The notes below the pieces were generated by a model that was given only the letters and a program-made list of their open reading frames with translations, was not told the origin of the DNA and did no database searches. From the NCBI GenBank assembly GCA_032871835.1, contig CM065296.1:115020146-115084145 (forward strand): a stretch of DNA of 64,000 nucleotides, given 5' to 3'. Below are positions 23,935 to 35,614 of this stretch, piece by piece (within the stretch, counting starts at the first letter, position 1; every line of letters begins with the position of its first letter). Origin of the DNA: Dipteronia dyeriana (lineage: Eukaryota; Streptophyta; Magnoliopsida; Sapindales; Sapindaceae). The position numbers and the translations under genes were made by a program.

Positions 23935-24690
23935 TGTTCTTTGACCAACTTTAATGTTTTGACAAACGTTGAAGTTGTTCACCCTACGTTAAATTTGTTC
24001 ACAACGGTTGTTACGTTAATTTGTTCAGTGAACAAGTTCGACGGTTAGGTCAACGTTAAACTTGTTCACCCTATTTTGTACTTGTTAATAACCGTTTTTA
24101 CGTAAATTTGTTCAATGAACAAGTTTAACGTTTTGTGTAACGTTAAACTTGTTCGTACTACGTTGAATTTGTTCATAACGTGTTTTACACCAACTTGTTC
24201 AGTAAACAAGTTTAATGTTGGGTTTAACGTTGTGTTTAACGTTTGACTCATTCAAACTACGTTAAATTTGTTCATTAAGATATACATTCAGTTGTTCACA
24301 AAACAGGTTTTACGTTATTATCAACGCTAAACTCATTTCAACTATGTTAAACTTGTTCGTGAAGGTTTACTTTGATTTGTAATCGAGCAAGTTTAACGTT
24401 CAGATTAACGTAAAACTCGTTCAACCTACGTTGAACCTGTTCATAAAGATTTCCGTTGACTTGTTAAATGAACGAGTTTAACATTTTTAGATGAATGATA
24501 AACTTATTCAACTTACGTTGAACATGTTTATCAAGATTTACGTTGACTTGTTCACGGAACGAGTTTACCGTTCATCTGAACGTTAAACATGTTCACCCTA
24601 CGTTGAACTTGTTCTTAATGATTTAAGTTGACTTGTTCTTAATGATTTACATTAACTTGTTCACGGAACGAGTTTTACCTATTCAATATA
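23935..24690. repeat. 86-bp tandem array, about 8 units with internal inverted motifs
   Basis: The marker ttcaMcctacgtt recurs at about 23978, 24065, 24152, 24251, 24337, 24420, 24507 and 24592, spacing mostly 83-87 bp. Each unit holds gaacaagtttaacgtt followed within about 15 bp by aacgttaaacttgttc, so each unit is a potential hairpin. The array is flanked by taccgtac (near 23910) and gtacggtac (near 24693). Confidence 0.85.
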
Positions 24691-24699
24691 TGTACGGTA

Positions 24700-25614
24700 C
24701 AATATATATGGGTGCTTTACATCATAGCAACTCCCAGAAAAAATATCGATGTGTACAACCATTTTACTGATATTATATCCCGTCTATCGACATTTAACAG
24801 GTGCTTTTTAAAGATATCTAGCAACATATCCCTGAAGTAGAAGATTTTATTTTGGAGGACCAAATCACAAGTGATGTCAGAAAAATTACCACATCCGTCA
24901 ATAGTCAAATCAGAAAATAATAGACTCGAAATCTGCCACCCACTAAAGCTGCAGCATTATCATGTGTACGGTATACCCACCGAGGCTGCAGTTATTCTCC
25001 ATCGATCTCAACCGTACACTTCAATCACGCATAAACATCTCAATGCCTCAAGCATCTGACGGCCAATTTGATCCCATCTGTTACGCAGTGGGACCCACCA
25101 AAGCACTATTCGACACTTCGATCTCGCCGGAATTATTGAACATAAGAAGAGGTTTATGTTGTTTTCCAGTTAGTGCTCGAAAGAGATAATATTTGATCAC
25201 ATTGATCTAATGTGATCTGATCTGCAGAAGTTGCACCAAATCAGCTCGAAGACAGCAAAAAAAAAATCTCGGAGATGGCTTTCACCTTCTCGTTGTGTTG
25301 GATTCTCTGATAGCTTTGTGTGTACTAGATTCTTTGACAACAATGGAAGGCATTGAAAGTAGATTTTAGAATTAATTAGTTCTATAATTAATTAATTTTT
25401 TAATTATATGAGTCACTTTGATTAAAGTTTTGGAACAGAATTATAATGGAATTGTTCCTTTAACTTCAAAAGCTTAGACGATTTTAATTAGTATGCTACT
25501 GCAATATTAGTAACTACTCAATACGAAAAATATATATATATATATATGTTTAAAAACAAAAATTAGAAAATCTATTAGATAATATAATTCAGAACTCTAA
25601 ATACACATTATATC
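24700..25614. other. Intergenic, no gene recognised
   Basis: ORFs at 24871-25189 look weakly gene-like in composition but show no domain and no splice-consistent continuation I can defend. A TA microsatellite lies at about 25532-25547. Confidence 0.4.
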
Positions 25615-25760
25615 TTAGTAGAGATGATTATGTACCTCCCTTCCACATCTGGTGATTAGACGTTCGAGTCTCACCATATGTATTTTATAATTACGTCTCT
25701 CTGATAGTGGGAGTAGTATTCTATAACCGGTTCTCGACGATAGTTGTATTTCAAGAAAAA
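25615..25760 (+). mobile_element. SINE-like element (tRNA-derived)
   Basis: tagagatgattatgtacctc, then gattagacgttcgagtctcacc, resembles the head of a tRNA-derived plant SINE, with the box B gttcgagtctc matching the consensus. Typical body text (gtgggagtagtattc, ggttctcgacgatag) follows. Confidence 0.45.
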
Positions 25761-26339
25761 AAAACAGATTCATATCTAAATTGTTCCTCAACAAAAAAAA
25801 TGTAACAATTGTATGTACTAATTTAGTTATTAATGGCTCCATGATAACTTTAAAAATTATTATGAAACGTTTTATGAGAAACTATATAAAAATTAAACAG
25901 CCAGTGCTATTTAGAAACAATATAAAACATTAATGAAGGAAGAAAATAAATCTAGATGGTAGCATTTCTATTGATGAAGTTGGAGGAGATGTTGTGGCCC
26001 GAATGGAAGACAACTGATTTTTTTTTTATTTTTTTATTTTATGTTTTCTTTCTTTTTCTTTGCTGAGGTTAACGTGATTGATCCAGCATTTAAAAGATGT
26101 AGTCACTTTTCCAAACCATTTTGGACCAAACTATCATTTTTTTTTTTAAATGGCCAAGGACAATGGACTACAATTTAACACTAAATTAAATGCAAATGAA
26201 AAGACACCTAAAATTGTTGAATAGATCTGATATTATCCACTCTTGAATTTCATCGAGACCCATCCAAACCTTATATAGACAGCAAATGGATCTAAAACGG
26301 CTAGCTAATGAGTACAAAACGGCATATATTATAAGTAGA

Positions 26340-26545
26340 AATCCTATATTTTGTGTTTATATATATACACACGAAAATTTATAAGTTAATACATACGGAT
26401 ATAAATTCGTCACTTAGTTGAATGTGAGTCATTAGATTTACATGTTTTGACTCAAAGTGTATACACCTGTTAAAACTTCTCCATAATCAATGGTCCACAT
26501 GCAACTCACTGATATAAGTTATATCAGTACACACTTACATGAAAA
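26340..26545. mobile_element. Foldback MITE, degenerate
   Basis: The arm gttgaatgtgagtcattaga near 26417 pairs imperfectly with aatcaatggtccacatgcaa near 26488. It is the same family motif as at 18070-18231. Confidence 0.4.
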
Positions 26546-26577
26546 CAACTATATACATATATATAATATCAGTACGT

Positions 26578-26718
26578 GCTGATAGAATTATATAAGTATA
26601 TTGAGTGTGAGCCACTCATTTATAAACAAGTTTTGACAAGTACATATATACCAAGACAAAGTATATAAATGAATGGTTCACATTTAATGTCTTTATATAA
26701 TTACATTATTGTGTATTG
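26578..26718. mobile_element. Foldback MITE, degenerate
   Basis: gaattatataagtatattga through cactcatttata pairs with tataaatgaatggttcacat through tttatataattac. The motif gagtgtgagccactcat again relates it to the 18-kb foldback. Confidence 0.5.
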
Positions 26719-26825
26719 AATTAAAAAAATTCATGTATATATACACGCATAAAATGTCCATTTTGAGCACATGTAAATCATACTATATAGTATTAGCCAT
26801 CCAACCAATATATATCCATATTATT

Positions 26826-26826
26826 G

Positions 26827-26868
<42 letters not shown>
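26826..26868 (+). repeat. (TAA)n microsatellite
   Basis: About 14 consecutive TAA units. Confidence 0.9.
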
Positions 26869-27395
26869 TGATATGAATTAAATGATCATAATCATACTTC
26901 AAATTCGATTCTCTAACTAATATTTCATTTGTCTTTATTTTTCACTGTCGATTTTGATTCATCATCTCCTCCATATCAATTATTCAATTTATATTCGATG
27001 TAGAAAATTTTAAACGACTTTACATCTTTTAAAGATTATATTTATCTAGATATGAGAAAATTGTGATATCTATTTTTATCTATGTTGCATGTTACAAAAT
27101 TGTTAATATATATATATAATTACCGTAAGTATATATATTTGATGTCAAAAGAAGGAGAAGTGATTTGAACTTTAGATCTTGACATTTGTAGAAACGTATA
27201 ATTACTTTACAAAGTTTTTTTTTTTATGAAAATCGTATGTAATAGATATTATAAGATATCTATATGTATAATATCATTTTATTATTTTGAGAGTTACAAA
27301 ATTAAAAATAGATATGAACACTCAATACATGCTCAATGCAAGAGAGAAACATTTGAGTCTTCTTCATTAGAAATGATTGGTTGTGTATAGACATA

Positions 27396-27677
27396 ACAAT
27401 TTTATACAATCTATCATGTTAGTTATTGTAGATTATGGTATTATTATATAGAAAATATGAACTGCCCAATTCATATTTAAAGCAGTAGAAAAACCGTGAC
27501 TTGATAACTTTGTGATTTTCGAGATTCAAAATCTCTACAATTTTATACAATCTACCATGTTAATTATTGTAGATTACAGTATTATTATATAGAAAATATG
27601 AACTGCCCGATTCATATTTAATGCAGTAGAAAAATCGTGACTTGATAACTTTGTGATTTTCGAGATTCAAAATCGCC
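27396..27677 (+). repeat. 141-bp tandem duplication
   Basis: 27396-27536 and 27537-27677 are direct copies (both start acaattttatacaatctaYc and end gagattcaaaatc) with only a handful of differences, indicating a recent local duplication in non-coding DNA. Confidence 0.85.
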
Positions 27678-27964
27678 AAAATGCTCATGTTTCGCCTGGA
27701 AACAACACAAGTGTATTATTGCCTTTATTGGTATCTGATCTGCAGACACCAACCAAAATGGAAGCAGAAACTAGTTGTTGGAATAGCTGGTTTTAACCAG
27801 GCAACAATTTCACCTCCCAAAAATACCCCCACAGCATTAAGATTCATATACCCGAAATGAAAAATATCTATGAACATTTCTCTACTTTCGAAACAAAGTA
27901 AAAAAAATAACCGATTCTCCCTCAATTCTCCAATCACGGAGACGAGAGAAAAAGTCCAACTAAA

Positions 27965-28355
27965 AAGCTGACGTCACAAATCTCAACCAAAACAAAGATA
28001 CGCGTCGTTATCTAGCCGTCCACGTGGCGCGATCTTCCCTTACTAATTGTGGAAACCCTCGAAACCCATGATCTCAATTACCATCCAATTGTATCCTCCC
28101 ACGTGTCCGGCCTTCTGGAACAACCAGCAACCCCGTACGCAGTCCACGAGGTTCAAGGCCTACGTGCCCCTATAATAGCGCTAGTACATGACACTTAGCT
28201 CGTTATCATTGGTCTGCAGTGGGCCCTAATCACAGCTGCACATTCGATCCCAGGGGCCCACCTACTTCAACAGCCACGTTTCGTTTTCCGACCAATCAAC
28301 TCTCTACGCTGTTGAAACCTTTGCTCATACACATGTCCTCTCTCACACGTGTCTA
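27965..28355. promoter_or_regulatory. ACGT-box-rich promoter island
   Basis: A GC-richer island in AT-rich surroundings with TGACGTCA (27969), CACGTG at 28021, 28100 and 28346, and a CCAAT motif (near 28290). Such ACGT-core clusters bind plant bZIP/bHLH factors and include ABRE-like boxes. If the two MITEs that follow are removed, it would lie roughly 300-780 bp upstream of the DUF7950 ATG, so it may be that gene's distal promoter. It could also belong to a lost minus-strand gene. Confidence 0.45.
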
Positions 28356-28418
28356 CTCCATATGGAATCCGTCTTATTAAGGATGAGTTAACTTCACCTT
28401 TCCCTATTTTATATATAC

Positions 28419-29277
28419 AAGGGTGGACACCGACCTGTCGATCCGATTTGATTGGGATGAGTTGTTTTTAAAATTGGATTGGGTTAAATTGATAAAATAT
28501 AACCCAACTCAACTCGATATTAACAATAACAAATAAATTAAATAATTTTATTTAATATTATATCTATTATAAAATCTCATTTTTTAAAAATATTTAAAAA
28601 TTTTACTCATACGTCATTTATAATATTATAAATGATAAATATAAATACATAATTATATTTTATACTATAAATATATAATACATTTATTAAAAACATACAA
28701 TTATATTATCTTCGTCTTTTGTATTAATTGACACATCCTTACTTTAAAATACATTTTTTTCTTAGGATTTGATTAAGAATTTAATTGAAAAAAGTATAAT
28801 AATTGTATATAAACTCAAACTATTATGTTGGTTGAAATAAATAATAGATTATCCAACTACGAGTTATTTGACGAAGTGATTATAATTGTAAAATTGATGA
28901 GAGACTTAGATGGAGGCTTTCCAAGTTGGATAAATTGTTATATTTTTATTTTTTAAAATTATGCAACAAATATTTAAACAATTTGCATTATACGTGGTGA
29001 TTTGATTTTGATGTTTTTAAGAAATTTAAACTCAATGTGGTGTGATATTTGAGTGAAAATTTATTTTAAATTTGAATTTTGATATAACAAAATTCAAATT
29101 CAAATATATTTTTTCTATTAGGCTTTTTAAGCCCAACCCGATCAACCCAGCCCAACCCGATCCAACTAGATAAATATTGGGTTGAGTTGGGTTGAGTTAA
29201 AATTTACGTTGGGTTGGATTGAGGCGAAAATTTTTCAACCCAACCTAACCCAACCCAATCTGAAAACGCTCACCCCT
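28419..29277. mobile_element. hAT-type MITE, about 860 bp
   Basis: The left end aagggtggacaccgacctgt and the complement of the right end aggggtgagcgttttcagat both continue into (g)attgggttggg-like subterminal repeats. The flanks atatatac and atatatat could be an 8-bp target duplication, but they lie in a TA run. 'AGGGGTG' ends followed by Gly-Trp-like 'gggttgggt' repeats are typical of plant hAT MITEs. The interior is AT-rich and non-coding. Confidence 0.55.
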
Positions 29278-29383
29278 ATATATATATATATTTGAAGAAG
29301 GATAAATTTATCTTTAAATATACAAATTTATACAAATTTACCCACTTTATAACATACGTCATCCGTAAGAAAGGGATAACACT

Positions 29384-30062
29384 TAGGCTCAGTTTGGTAT
29401 TATTGTGCTGTGGGGAGAAGTGCTTTTGAAATTGCTGTGAGGGGAATTGCTTTTGGAATTGCTCTGAGAATAATCAGCTGAGTGTTTGGTAAACTGAATT
29501 TCAAAAGTGTTGTGAGAACTAAAAGCAATTTCAATGTGTTTGGTAAACTGAAATAAAAAGTGTTATGAGCGTGTAAAATTACTAAATGATATAAACATCT
29601 AAATGTTACTAATGTGCTATACTTTACATTTTTCTTGTTTATTTGTGTTTAGTGTTTAGTGTTATATAATTATGGTACTTTATTGAATTAATTAGCCTCA
29701 TTTTTTAGTTTACTTTATTTAATTAATTAACCTCATTTATTTATTTATTTTATTCTATTTTATTTTTTTATTTTATTTTTATTTTACTTTATTGAATTAA
29801 TTATCCTAATTTTTTTTATACATTTATGGTAATTTTTTTTGTAAAGAAATATAAGTCCAATTTTTTTTTTTAAATTTCGTTAAAAACAAGGAGAAAGTTG
29901 GAAAATTAGTAAATTTCATTTAATATCATTGTAGCACGTTTTCTAAAAACAGACGTCAAAATTTAAAAACATGTATTTATAGCTTCTCAAAAACTCATTT
30001 GGGAGAAGTTAAAAATGACCAAAAGTATTTTCCCACCGTTTTACCGAAATGTATTAGGTTCA
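29384..30062. mobile_element. Probable MITE, about 680 bp
   Basis: The left part ggctcagtttggta...gctgtggggagaagtgcttttg and the complement of the right part catttcggtaaaacggtgggaaaatacttttgg are similar in inverted orientation, with an inner second pairing around agaagt...acttct. No coding sequence. Family and exact ends are unresolved. Confidence 0.35.
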
Positions 30063-30151
30063 GAATTACTTATGATTCCGAAAACAAGTGACGGCAAACT
30101 GGACCTCACTCACCCAGAATAGGTGACTAAAAGTGAACTCCTCTGTATTCC

Positions 30152-30158
30152 TTATAAA
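30152..30158 (+). promoter_or_regulatory. TATA box of the DUF7950 gene
   Basis: ttataaatt lies 130 bp upstream of the ATG, followed by a pyrimidine-rich stretch (acttctactctctttcttt) typical of a plant transcription start near 30180-30190. Confidence 0.6.
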
Positions 30159-30283
30159 TTACTTCTACTCTCTTTCTTTAAATTGCACCTGTGTATTCAC
30201 TGTTTCCGTTTCGTACCAATCTCAACCAAGTTTTAGTGAGAGAAAAACACCGAGTTTTAGAGAGAGAGAGTTGATAAAACAAA

Positions 30284-31129
30284 ATGGATAGCAGAGGAGG
30301 TTGCTGTATAGCGAGGTACGCAAGTGGTTGTGCGTACGAAACGTCGAAAGTTGACCGGATAATGCTACGGTTCAGGCCGATTGCTCCTAAGCCGGCGACC
30401 GGCGGATCAGTCTCTCCGACGACCGAAAGCAACGGAGAGGTTTTCTCTAGAGCTGGTAAAGGCAAAAGGAAGTACAATAACGTGAACAAGCGGTGTAACA
30501 GCTCCAAGAAAAGAAAGGCATCCAATGGAGAAAAAGCAGCAGATTCTGTCGTGACTCTGCCTCTGTTACCTGACTCTCCGGCCAGATCGCCGAAGATGGG
30601 TCCCAAAGACAAAGACGTCGTACGGAACTCAAAGGCTCCTCTGTGGCTCAGCTTTGACAAGAGTGGTGGGGCTCGTGATTCAGCAGATCGGACGGTGGTG
30701 ATGATGCCGCAGCAGCAGGAGGTGAGGGTGGTTGGCTCTACCGTGACGGTGGAATGTGTGACGGAGACGGACACGTGGGTGGGTGGAGATGGTTTGGGGA
30801 GTACGGACGAGGAGAGGAGGATGAATCTGGGGAGAGACACGTGTCCCGGTTTCATATCTGATGAGTTTGGGAGGGTCACGTGGACGAATCAGGCTTATAA
30901 GAAGATGGTGGGGCAGGAGGATGGGGAAGAGATGGTGGTTTGGTTGGTGATGAAAGTACCGGTAACTGTGACGTTGACGTACTCAGCTTTCACGTGCAGG
31001 ATGAGGCTACAGTACAATTTTGGCAAAGAGAAAAGCTCGCTCACTCTGCCCTGTGACGTTTGGAGAATGGACGGTGGTGGCTTTGCATGGAGACTCGACG
31101 TCAAGGCTGCTCTCTGTTTGGGTCGCTAA
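30284..31129 (+). CDS. DUF7950 domain protein (intronless)
   Basis: Encodes 281 residues in one exon. The N-terminus (MDSRGGCCIARYASG, then VDRIMLRFRPIAPKP) and the basic KRKYNN...KRC...KKRKAS stretch (about residues 61-80, a likely nuclear localisation signal) are typical of the plant family annotated as DUF7950. The conserved domain is the C-terminal third, about residues 185-281, with CPGFISDEFGRVTWTN and WRLDVKAALCLGR. The molecular function of the family is not established to my knowledge. The ATG at 30284 follows an A-rich leader (aacaaaATGG), is 130 bp after a TATA box, and the length fits family members. An hAT element begins about 57 bp after the stop codon, so the 3' UTR is short or runs into the element. 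Confidence 0.88.
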   Translation: MDSRGGCCIARYASGCAYETSKVDRIMLRFRPIAPKPATGGSVSPTTESNGEVFSRAGKGKRKYNNVNKRCNSSKKRKASNGEKAADSVVTLPLLPDSPARSPKMGPKDKDVVRNSKAPLWLSFDKSGGARDSADRTVVMMPQQQEVRVVGSTVTVECVTETDTWVGGDGLGSTDEERRMNLGRDTCPGFISDEFGRVTWTNQAYKKMVGQEDGEEMVVWLVMKVPVTVTLTYSAFTCRMRLQYNFGKEKSSLTLPCDVWRMDGGGFAWRLDVKAALCLGR

Positions 31130-31879
31130 AGCCCTTAACATTAACGTAGAGCCACCTCACCATAGTACTCCTCCACCCCTGTTATTTCATGGTGTGTAAA
31201 TATGGACAGGACTGGCCCGGTCCAAATGATCCGGCCTGTTTTGGTTCGTTTTCGAAAACGGGTCATGTTAAGTCCGAACTGCTGTTTCGTTCGAGCCGAA
31301 TCTGGTCCGGTATGGCATGTGGGTCTATCGTCGGCATACCGGACTGGGCCGCCACGCAGGCCACGGTCGGCGTGTCCAACTAGCCAGACAATTTTTTTTC
31401 TTTTTTTAATTTTTAATTTAGGTTTTGGGTTTATAGTTTAGGGTTTATGGAAAATACATAATTAAAATATATAATTCAATTATGTCAATGTAATTTTTAT
31501 TATAATTTGTTTATCCTCTTAATTGATTATTATGAATTTCATACCAATTTTTTTAGTTTAGATAGATTTTAAATACTAAAATAATGAAAAAATTGAATGA
31601 AGATAAAGTATTATAAAAAATAAAATATATATCAAGTTACCGTAATAAATGAAGAATTATATATTTATTTCTGATTTAAGAAATTTAGTATTATATATAT
31701 AATGATTAATTTATTAAAAATTTTATTAAGAAAAATTAAGTGGAATAAAAATTTAGTCAGAGAAAAAGAGTAATTGTAATACAACTTATAAGTATATGTA
31801 TAGATAAAAGTATCTAGTTCTGATCCTGACCAATATCGGAAGACCCATCAATATATAGATTGTTGAAATTTAGAATAAG

Positions 31880-33800
31880 TTCATTATCTATAGTTTGGTT
31901 TTGCATCCTTTTGTTAGCATACTCTCAATCTTGAAGGTATGTTAATATCTCTACCATCTCCGGAGATAAATAACTTCTTCTTGGTTCAATTATCCGTCCA
32001 TCAGTGCTGAATGCTTGTTATGAAGACACTGTGGACACGAGGATAACCAGTACTTCACATGCTAGATGTGACAAAACCGAATACCTGTAGGTATAGGTCT
32101 TCCACCATAACAACAAATCAAACTCTTCCTTGTCTTCGACAATATGGAACTGTACTTCAAGGTACTTAATCAGTTCAGTACAAGAAGATGGGTCAGATTT
32201 TAGCCCTGAAGAAGTACTTGATAATTTGTCTTTTTTTCACCGTTTAAGAACGCTCAAACTTGTTTGCTTCGGCTCTGTCTCCGGTTCTACGGATTGGTGG
32301 GTGTCAACGTTGCCAAACCTACGCTCGTAAATACAAAAAGCTTCGAACAATTTGTTTCGAATGTCAGTAACATGTTTTGAATAATCTATTGTCAATTTAG
32401 TACCAATAAACTCAAGCAAAACTTCTAAACCAGATAATTTAACCCTAGGATCTTCTATAACACTTAAGGCATAAAGTAGAGGAATGCTAGTCCAATATTT
32501 TTCAACTTTGTCTCTATGACAACAACTGCAGGGCCTAGATGTTCATCTTCCCTATAACTGTTTAACGCTTCAGACATTTCCACTATCTGATGGATTGCTT
32601 GGGACTATATAGGGTAGTAGACCCCGGAAAGAGTTACAGTGGCATTGTAAAAAATCTTTAAAAATTGAACAAAAACTCTTACCACATACCAATCGTCTGA
32701 GTTAAGTGATTTTGCTTCAGGAAAACCAATTTCAGCCAATTTCATGTTATGAAAACATGTAAGTATCATAATTCAAACAATTTTTCAGTATTAAGTAAGT
32801 AGAGTTTCACCTTACCGGCATATTAATTCTGAATTGTCAGGATTTAAGACTATTTAATGAATAGTGTCTCTTGAATTCTTAGAATCTAGGATTAGAGCTG
32901 TCAATCCAAGAAATGACATATCTGATGTGATCTATTTGGTCGCTTACCTACTTTAAACCAGACAGTACAACTAAAATTATGATATGACATGCATACCGTT
33001 GATGGAAGAAATAATCTCTATCTTGCGGGATATTTCTTGCAACAAACAATGCAATCGAGCTAAAACTTACAGATGCATTATCTAATGTGATGGAAAGGAT
33101 GCGATGCGTGATTTCATAAGTTTCTAAAACAGAAAAAATGACATTAAAAATATTTTATACGGTATGTGTAAAATTCATAGGACGAAAACCAAGAATTCTT
33201 TTTGTTATCCTCCATTCAGAATCTAATTAGTGGTCTGTGACACATATATAGTCATGTTTGGAACATGTGTTTCAAATATCATAAGTTAATACAACAGAGA
33301 CACTTTGATGCTGTATATCATCAATCAAGTTATCTCTTTGGGTTTCAAACAATTTTATCAAAGCGTTTCTAGTGGTGGTTATAGAAACAATTCCAAATTG
33401 GGGGTTGAATGCAAATGTGATAAATTCATGAAAAAAAAACGTTGTCACCAACATTTATCGGTTGATCAGTTTGTGCAATGAATCGTGCCAAACAATCTCT
33501 AGCATGTGTGGGGTCGTATCGTTACGTCGTAACGGACCCGTCTATGTGACGTTGTAGTTGTGTCTGAGTTGTAGTGTCTACATGTCCATGTGCATGTTTA
33601 TATTTGAGCATATGTCTTCTCAGATGACCAGTTCCCTTCCTACTTGTGGTATAGTCCTTAGGACAAAACTAACATTTAGCTCTGGGTTCGGTCGTCCTGT
33701 CTGGGAGTGTCATTTTGACTATATCGAAACACTGTCAGACATTTGATGTTATTTTTTTGGGATGTGATGTTAGTGTAACAGTGGAATTAAAAGGTCTCGC
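31880..33800 (-). pseudogene. hAT transposase pseudogene (BED finger to dimerisation domain)
   Basis: Reading the minus strand, a BED-type zinc finger part near 33690-33590 (CPKDYTTS...GHLRRHM) comes first, followed by the ORF at 33272-33454, which matches the hAT segment after it (GDNVFFHEFITFAFNPQFG). ITLDNASVSFSSIALF near 33100 is the catalytic-core region with Asp. The C-terminal dimerisation motif (VSTVSS-stop-QAFSTDGRIIEPRR) lies near 32040-31960. Multiple stops and frameshifts interrupt it, including TAA replacing the Glu codon of the usual SSESAFS motif. Confidence 0.8.
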
Positions 33801-33929
33801 ATGGATCTGGATCGGCTCGAAAAGATCAAATTCATCGTTCAACATGTTCAAACGGTCTGAGTAATAAGACTGCTGATTATGATCCATTTCCTGAAATACA
33901 AATATGAACACTATAGTAATTAATAGTCA

Positions 33930-34640
33930 CATTAAAAATCAAAATTTACTAAAAAATATATTTAAATTAATAACAACACTTAAAAATCATAATTTACTAA
34001 CAAAAATTTTAAAAATTCACTAATATAAAATGAATTGATAAGTTTACTAATAAAAAATATTAAAATTAACTACTACACTTAAAAAATCATAATTTACTAA
34101 CAAAATTTTTAAAATTCACTAATACAAAATAAATTGATAAATTGACTAACAAAAAATATTAAAATTAAATACTACACTTAAAAAATCATAATTTACCAAC
34201 AAAATTTTTAAAATTCACAAATACAAATTAAATTGATAAATTTACTAATAAAAAATATTAAAATTAATATTACACTTAAAAATCATAATTTACTAACAAA
34301 ACATATTAAAATTAACCACTACATTTAAAAATCATAATATACTAAAATAAATATTAAAATTAACTACTACACTTAAAATTCATAATTTACTAACAAAAAA
34401 TATTAAAAATCACTAATTCAAATTAAATTGATATATTTACTAACAAAATATATTGAAATTCACTAATACAAATTTAATTGATAAATTTACTAACGAAAAA
34501 TATTAAAATTAATACTAAACTTAAAAATCTTAATTTATTAAACAATAATATAAAAATTAACAACTAAGTATGCATATAAAACGATAAACTTAATAACTAA
34601 ATAAAAATAATAACAATTAATAACTAAAGTCTAAACATAA
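33930..34640. repeat. About 98-bp AT-rich tandem repeats inside the hAT element
   Basis: The marker cacttaaaaa(a)tcataatttac recurs at about 33978, 34076, 34175 and 34273, then more irregularly to about 34640. It lies upstream of the transposase pseudogene within the element's 5' region. Confidence 0.75.
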
Positions 34641-35244
34641 AATTATAAATTTACTAACAAAAAATGTTTCAACAAAAATAATAAGAAAAATATACCTTTC
34701 AATTTCGGTGTGTTGGTGGAAAATTTAGAAAATAAGATAAGAAATTAGTATTATAAATTTTGTAGAGAGAGAGTAATAATAAAATTGAATGAAAATGTGT
34801 AAAGAATTGGAGAATGTAGAGATTGAGATTTGAGAGAATGAGAGAGAGTGAATAAAAAATGAAATGGATGGAAGTATTTATAGAAAAATTTGAACTATGG
34901 GTCAAAATATTAATTAGAAGACTTTAGGGGGTTTTTTGTAAATTTTTTTGGCCGCCAAGGCTAAATTTGAAATTCAGCCTTCGGAGGGAATGTTTTAAAA
35001 ATATCAAACGGTCGAAACAGACGGATCAATGTGCTGGTCCGACGTGCCGTCTGTTGGGATTAGCACGCGGGCACCGCGTGTAGTGGAGGGATGGTCCACC
35101 ATACCTAGCTCGACATGTGGACCGCATATGTGCGGGGCTTGGTCTTGCCTGCCACCTTCTTTGGTCGTGCCACGCATGGATCGTATCTCTCCACGTGCCA
35201 GATAGACCGACTTGTTTCGACCCGGTCCATATTTACACCATTAC

Positions 35245-35606
35245 TGTTATGTACCAAAACAGTTGATCACAGAATTTAAAGAGAATGAAGAGTAATGAGA
35301 AGGAAAGGTTATTTTATATTCGACATGAAGTACTTCAATTACATTGCAATCTGCTATATTAGACTGATGGCTCGAATAAGAATGAAAGAAAGCAATACCT
35401 AACAACATAATCCACTAAGCAATAAAACAGGGGCATTCTCCACTACATCCATCGTGAATGTGGCTGAAAGACATGTCATACCAGTGAAATCCCTTATTAT
35501 AGCAACAACAACTAATAACTGAACACGACTTACTATGACTAAGTCCTTCCCTTCAACATGCTTCAACATGGCCTTAATTGCAAGACTTAAATGGACCACA
35601 TAAATC
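35245..35606 (-). repeat. Chromovirus 1, 3' LTR
   Basis: Aligns over its full length with 40250-40608, with many substitutions and small indels. The purine-rich aagcggggagga on the minus strand just inside it (near 35606-35618) is the polypurine tract. Confidence 0.85.
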
Positions 35607-35614
35607 CTCCCCGC

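Larger units (their letters stand above)
31187..35243. mobile_element. hAT element with decayed transposase, about 4.06 kb
   Basis: The left end TCATGGTGTGTAAATATGGA and the complement of the right end TAATGGTGTAAATATGGAC form terminal inverted repeats, with subterminal cccggtcc and related GC-rich words. An hAT transposase remnant lies inside on the minus strand. The flanking ctgttatt at the left has a near match at the right (ctgttatg), but those right-hand bases are also the start of the next element's LTR, so the 8-bp duplication cannot be confirmed. Confidence 0.75.

Noticed and set aside
30178..30879. 233-codon minus-strand ORF opposite the DUF7950 gene
   Set aside because: Antisense shadow of a GC-rich exon; the plus-strand frame matches a known family.
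31179..35251. CTGTTATT / CTGTTATG as the hAT 8-bp target duplication
   Set aside because: The right-hand TGTTATG is also the conserved start of the chromovirus 1 LTR (it occurs again at 40250), so the match may be coincidence.
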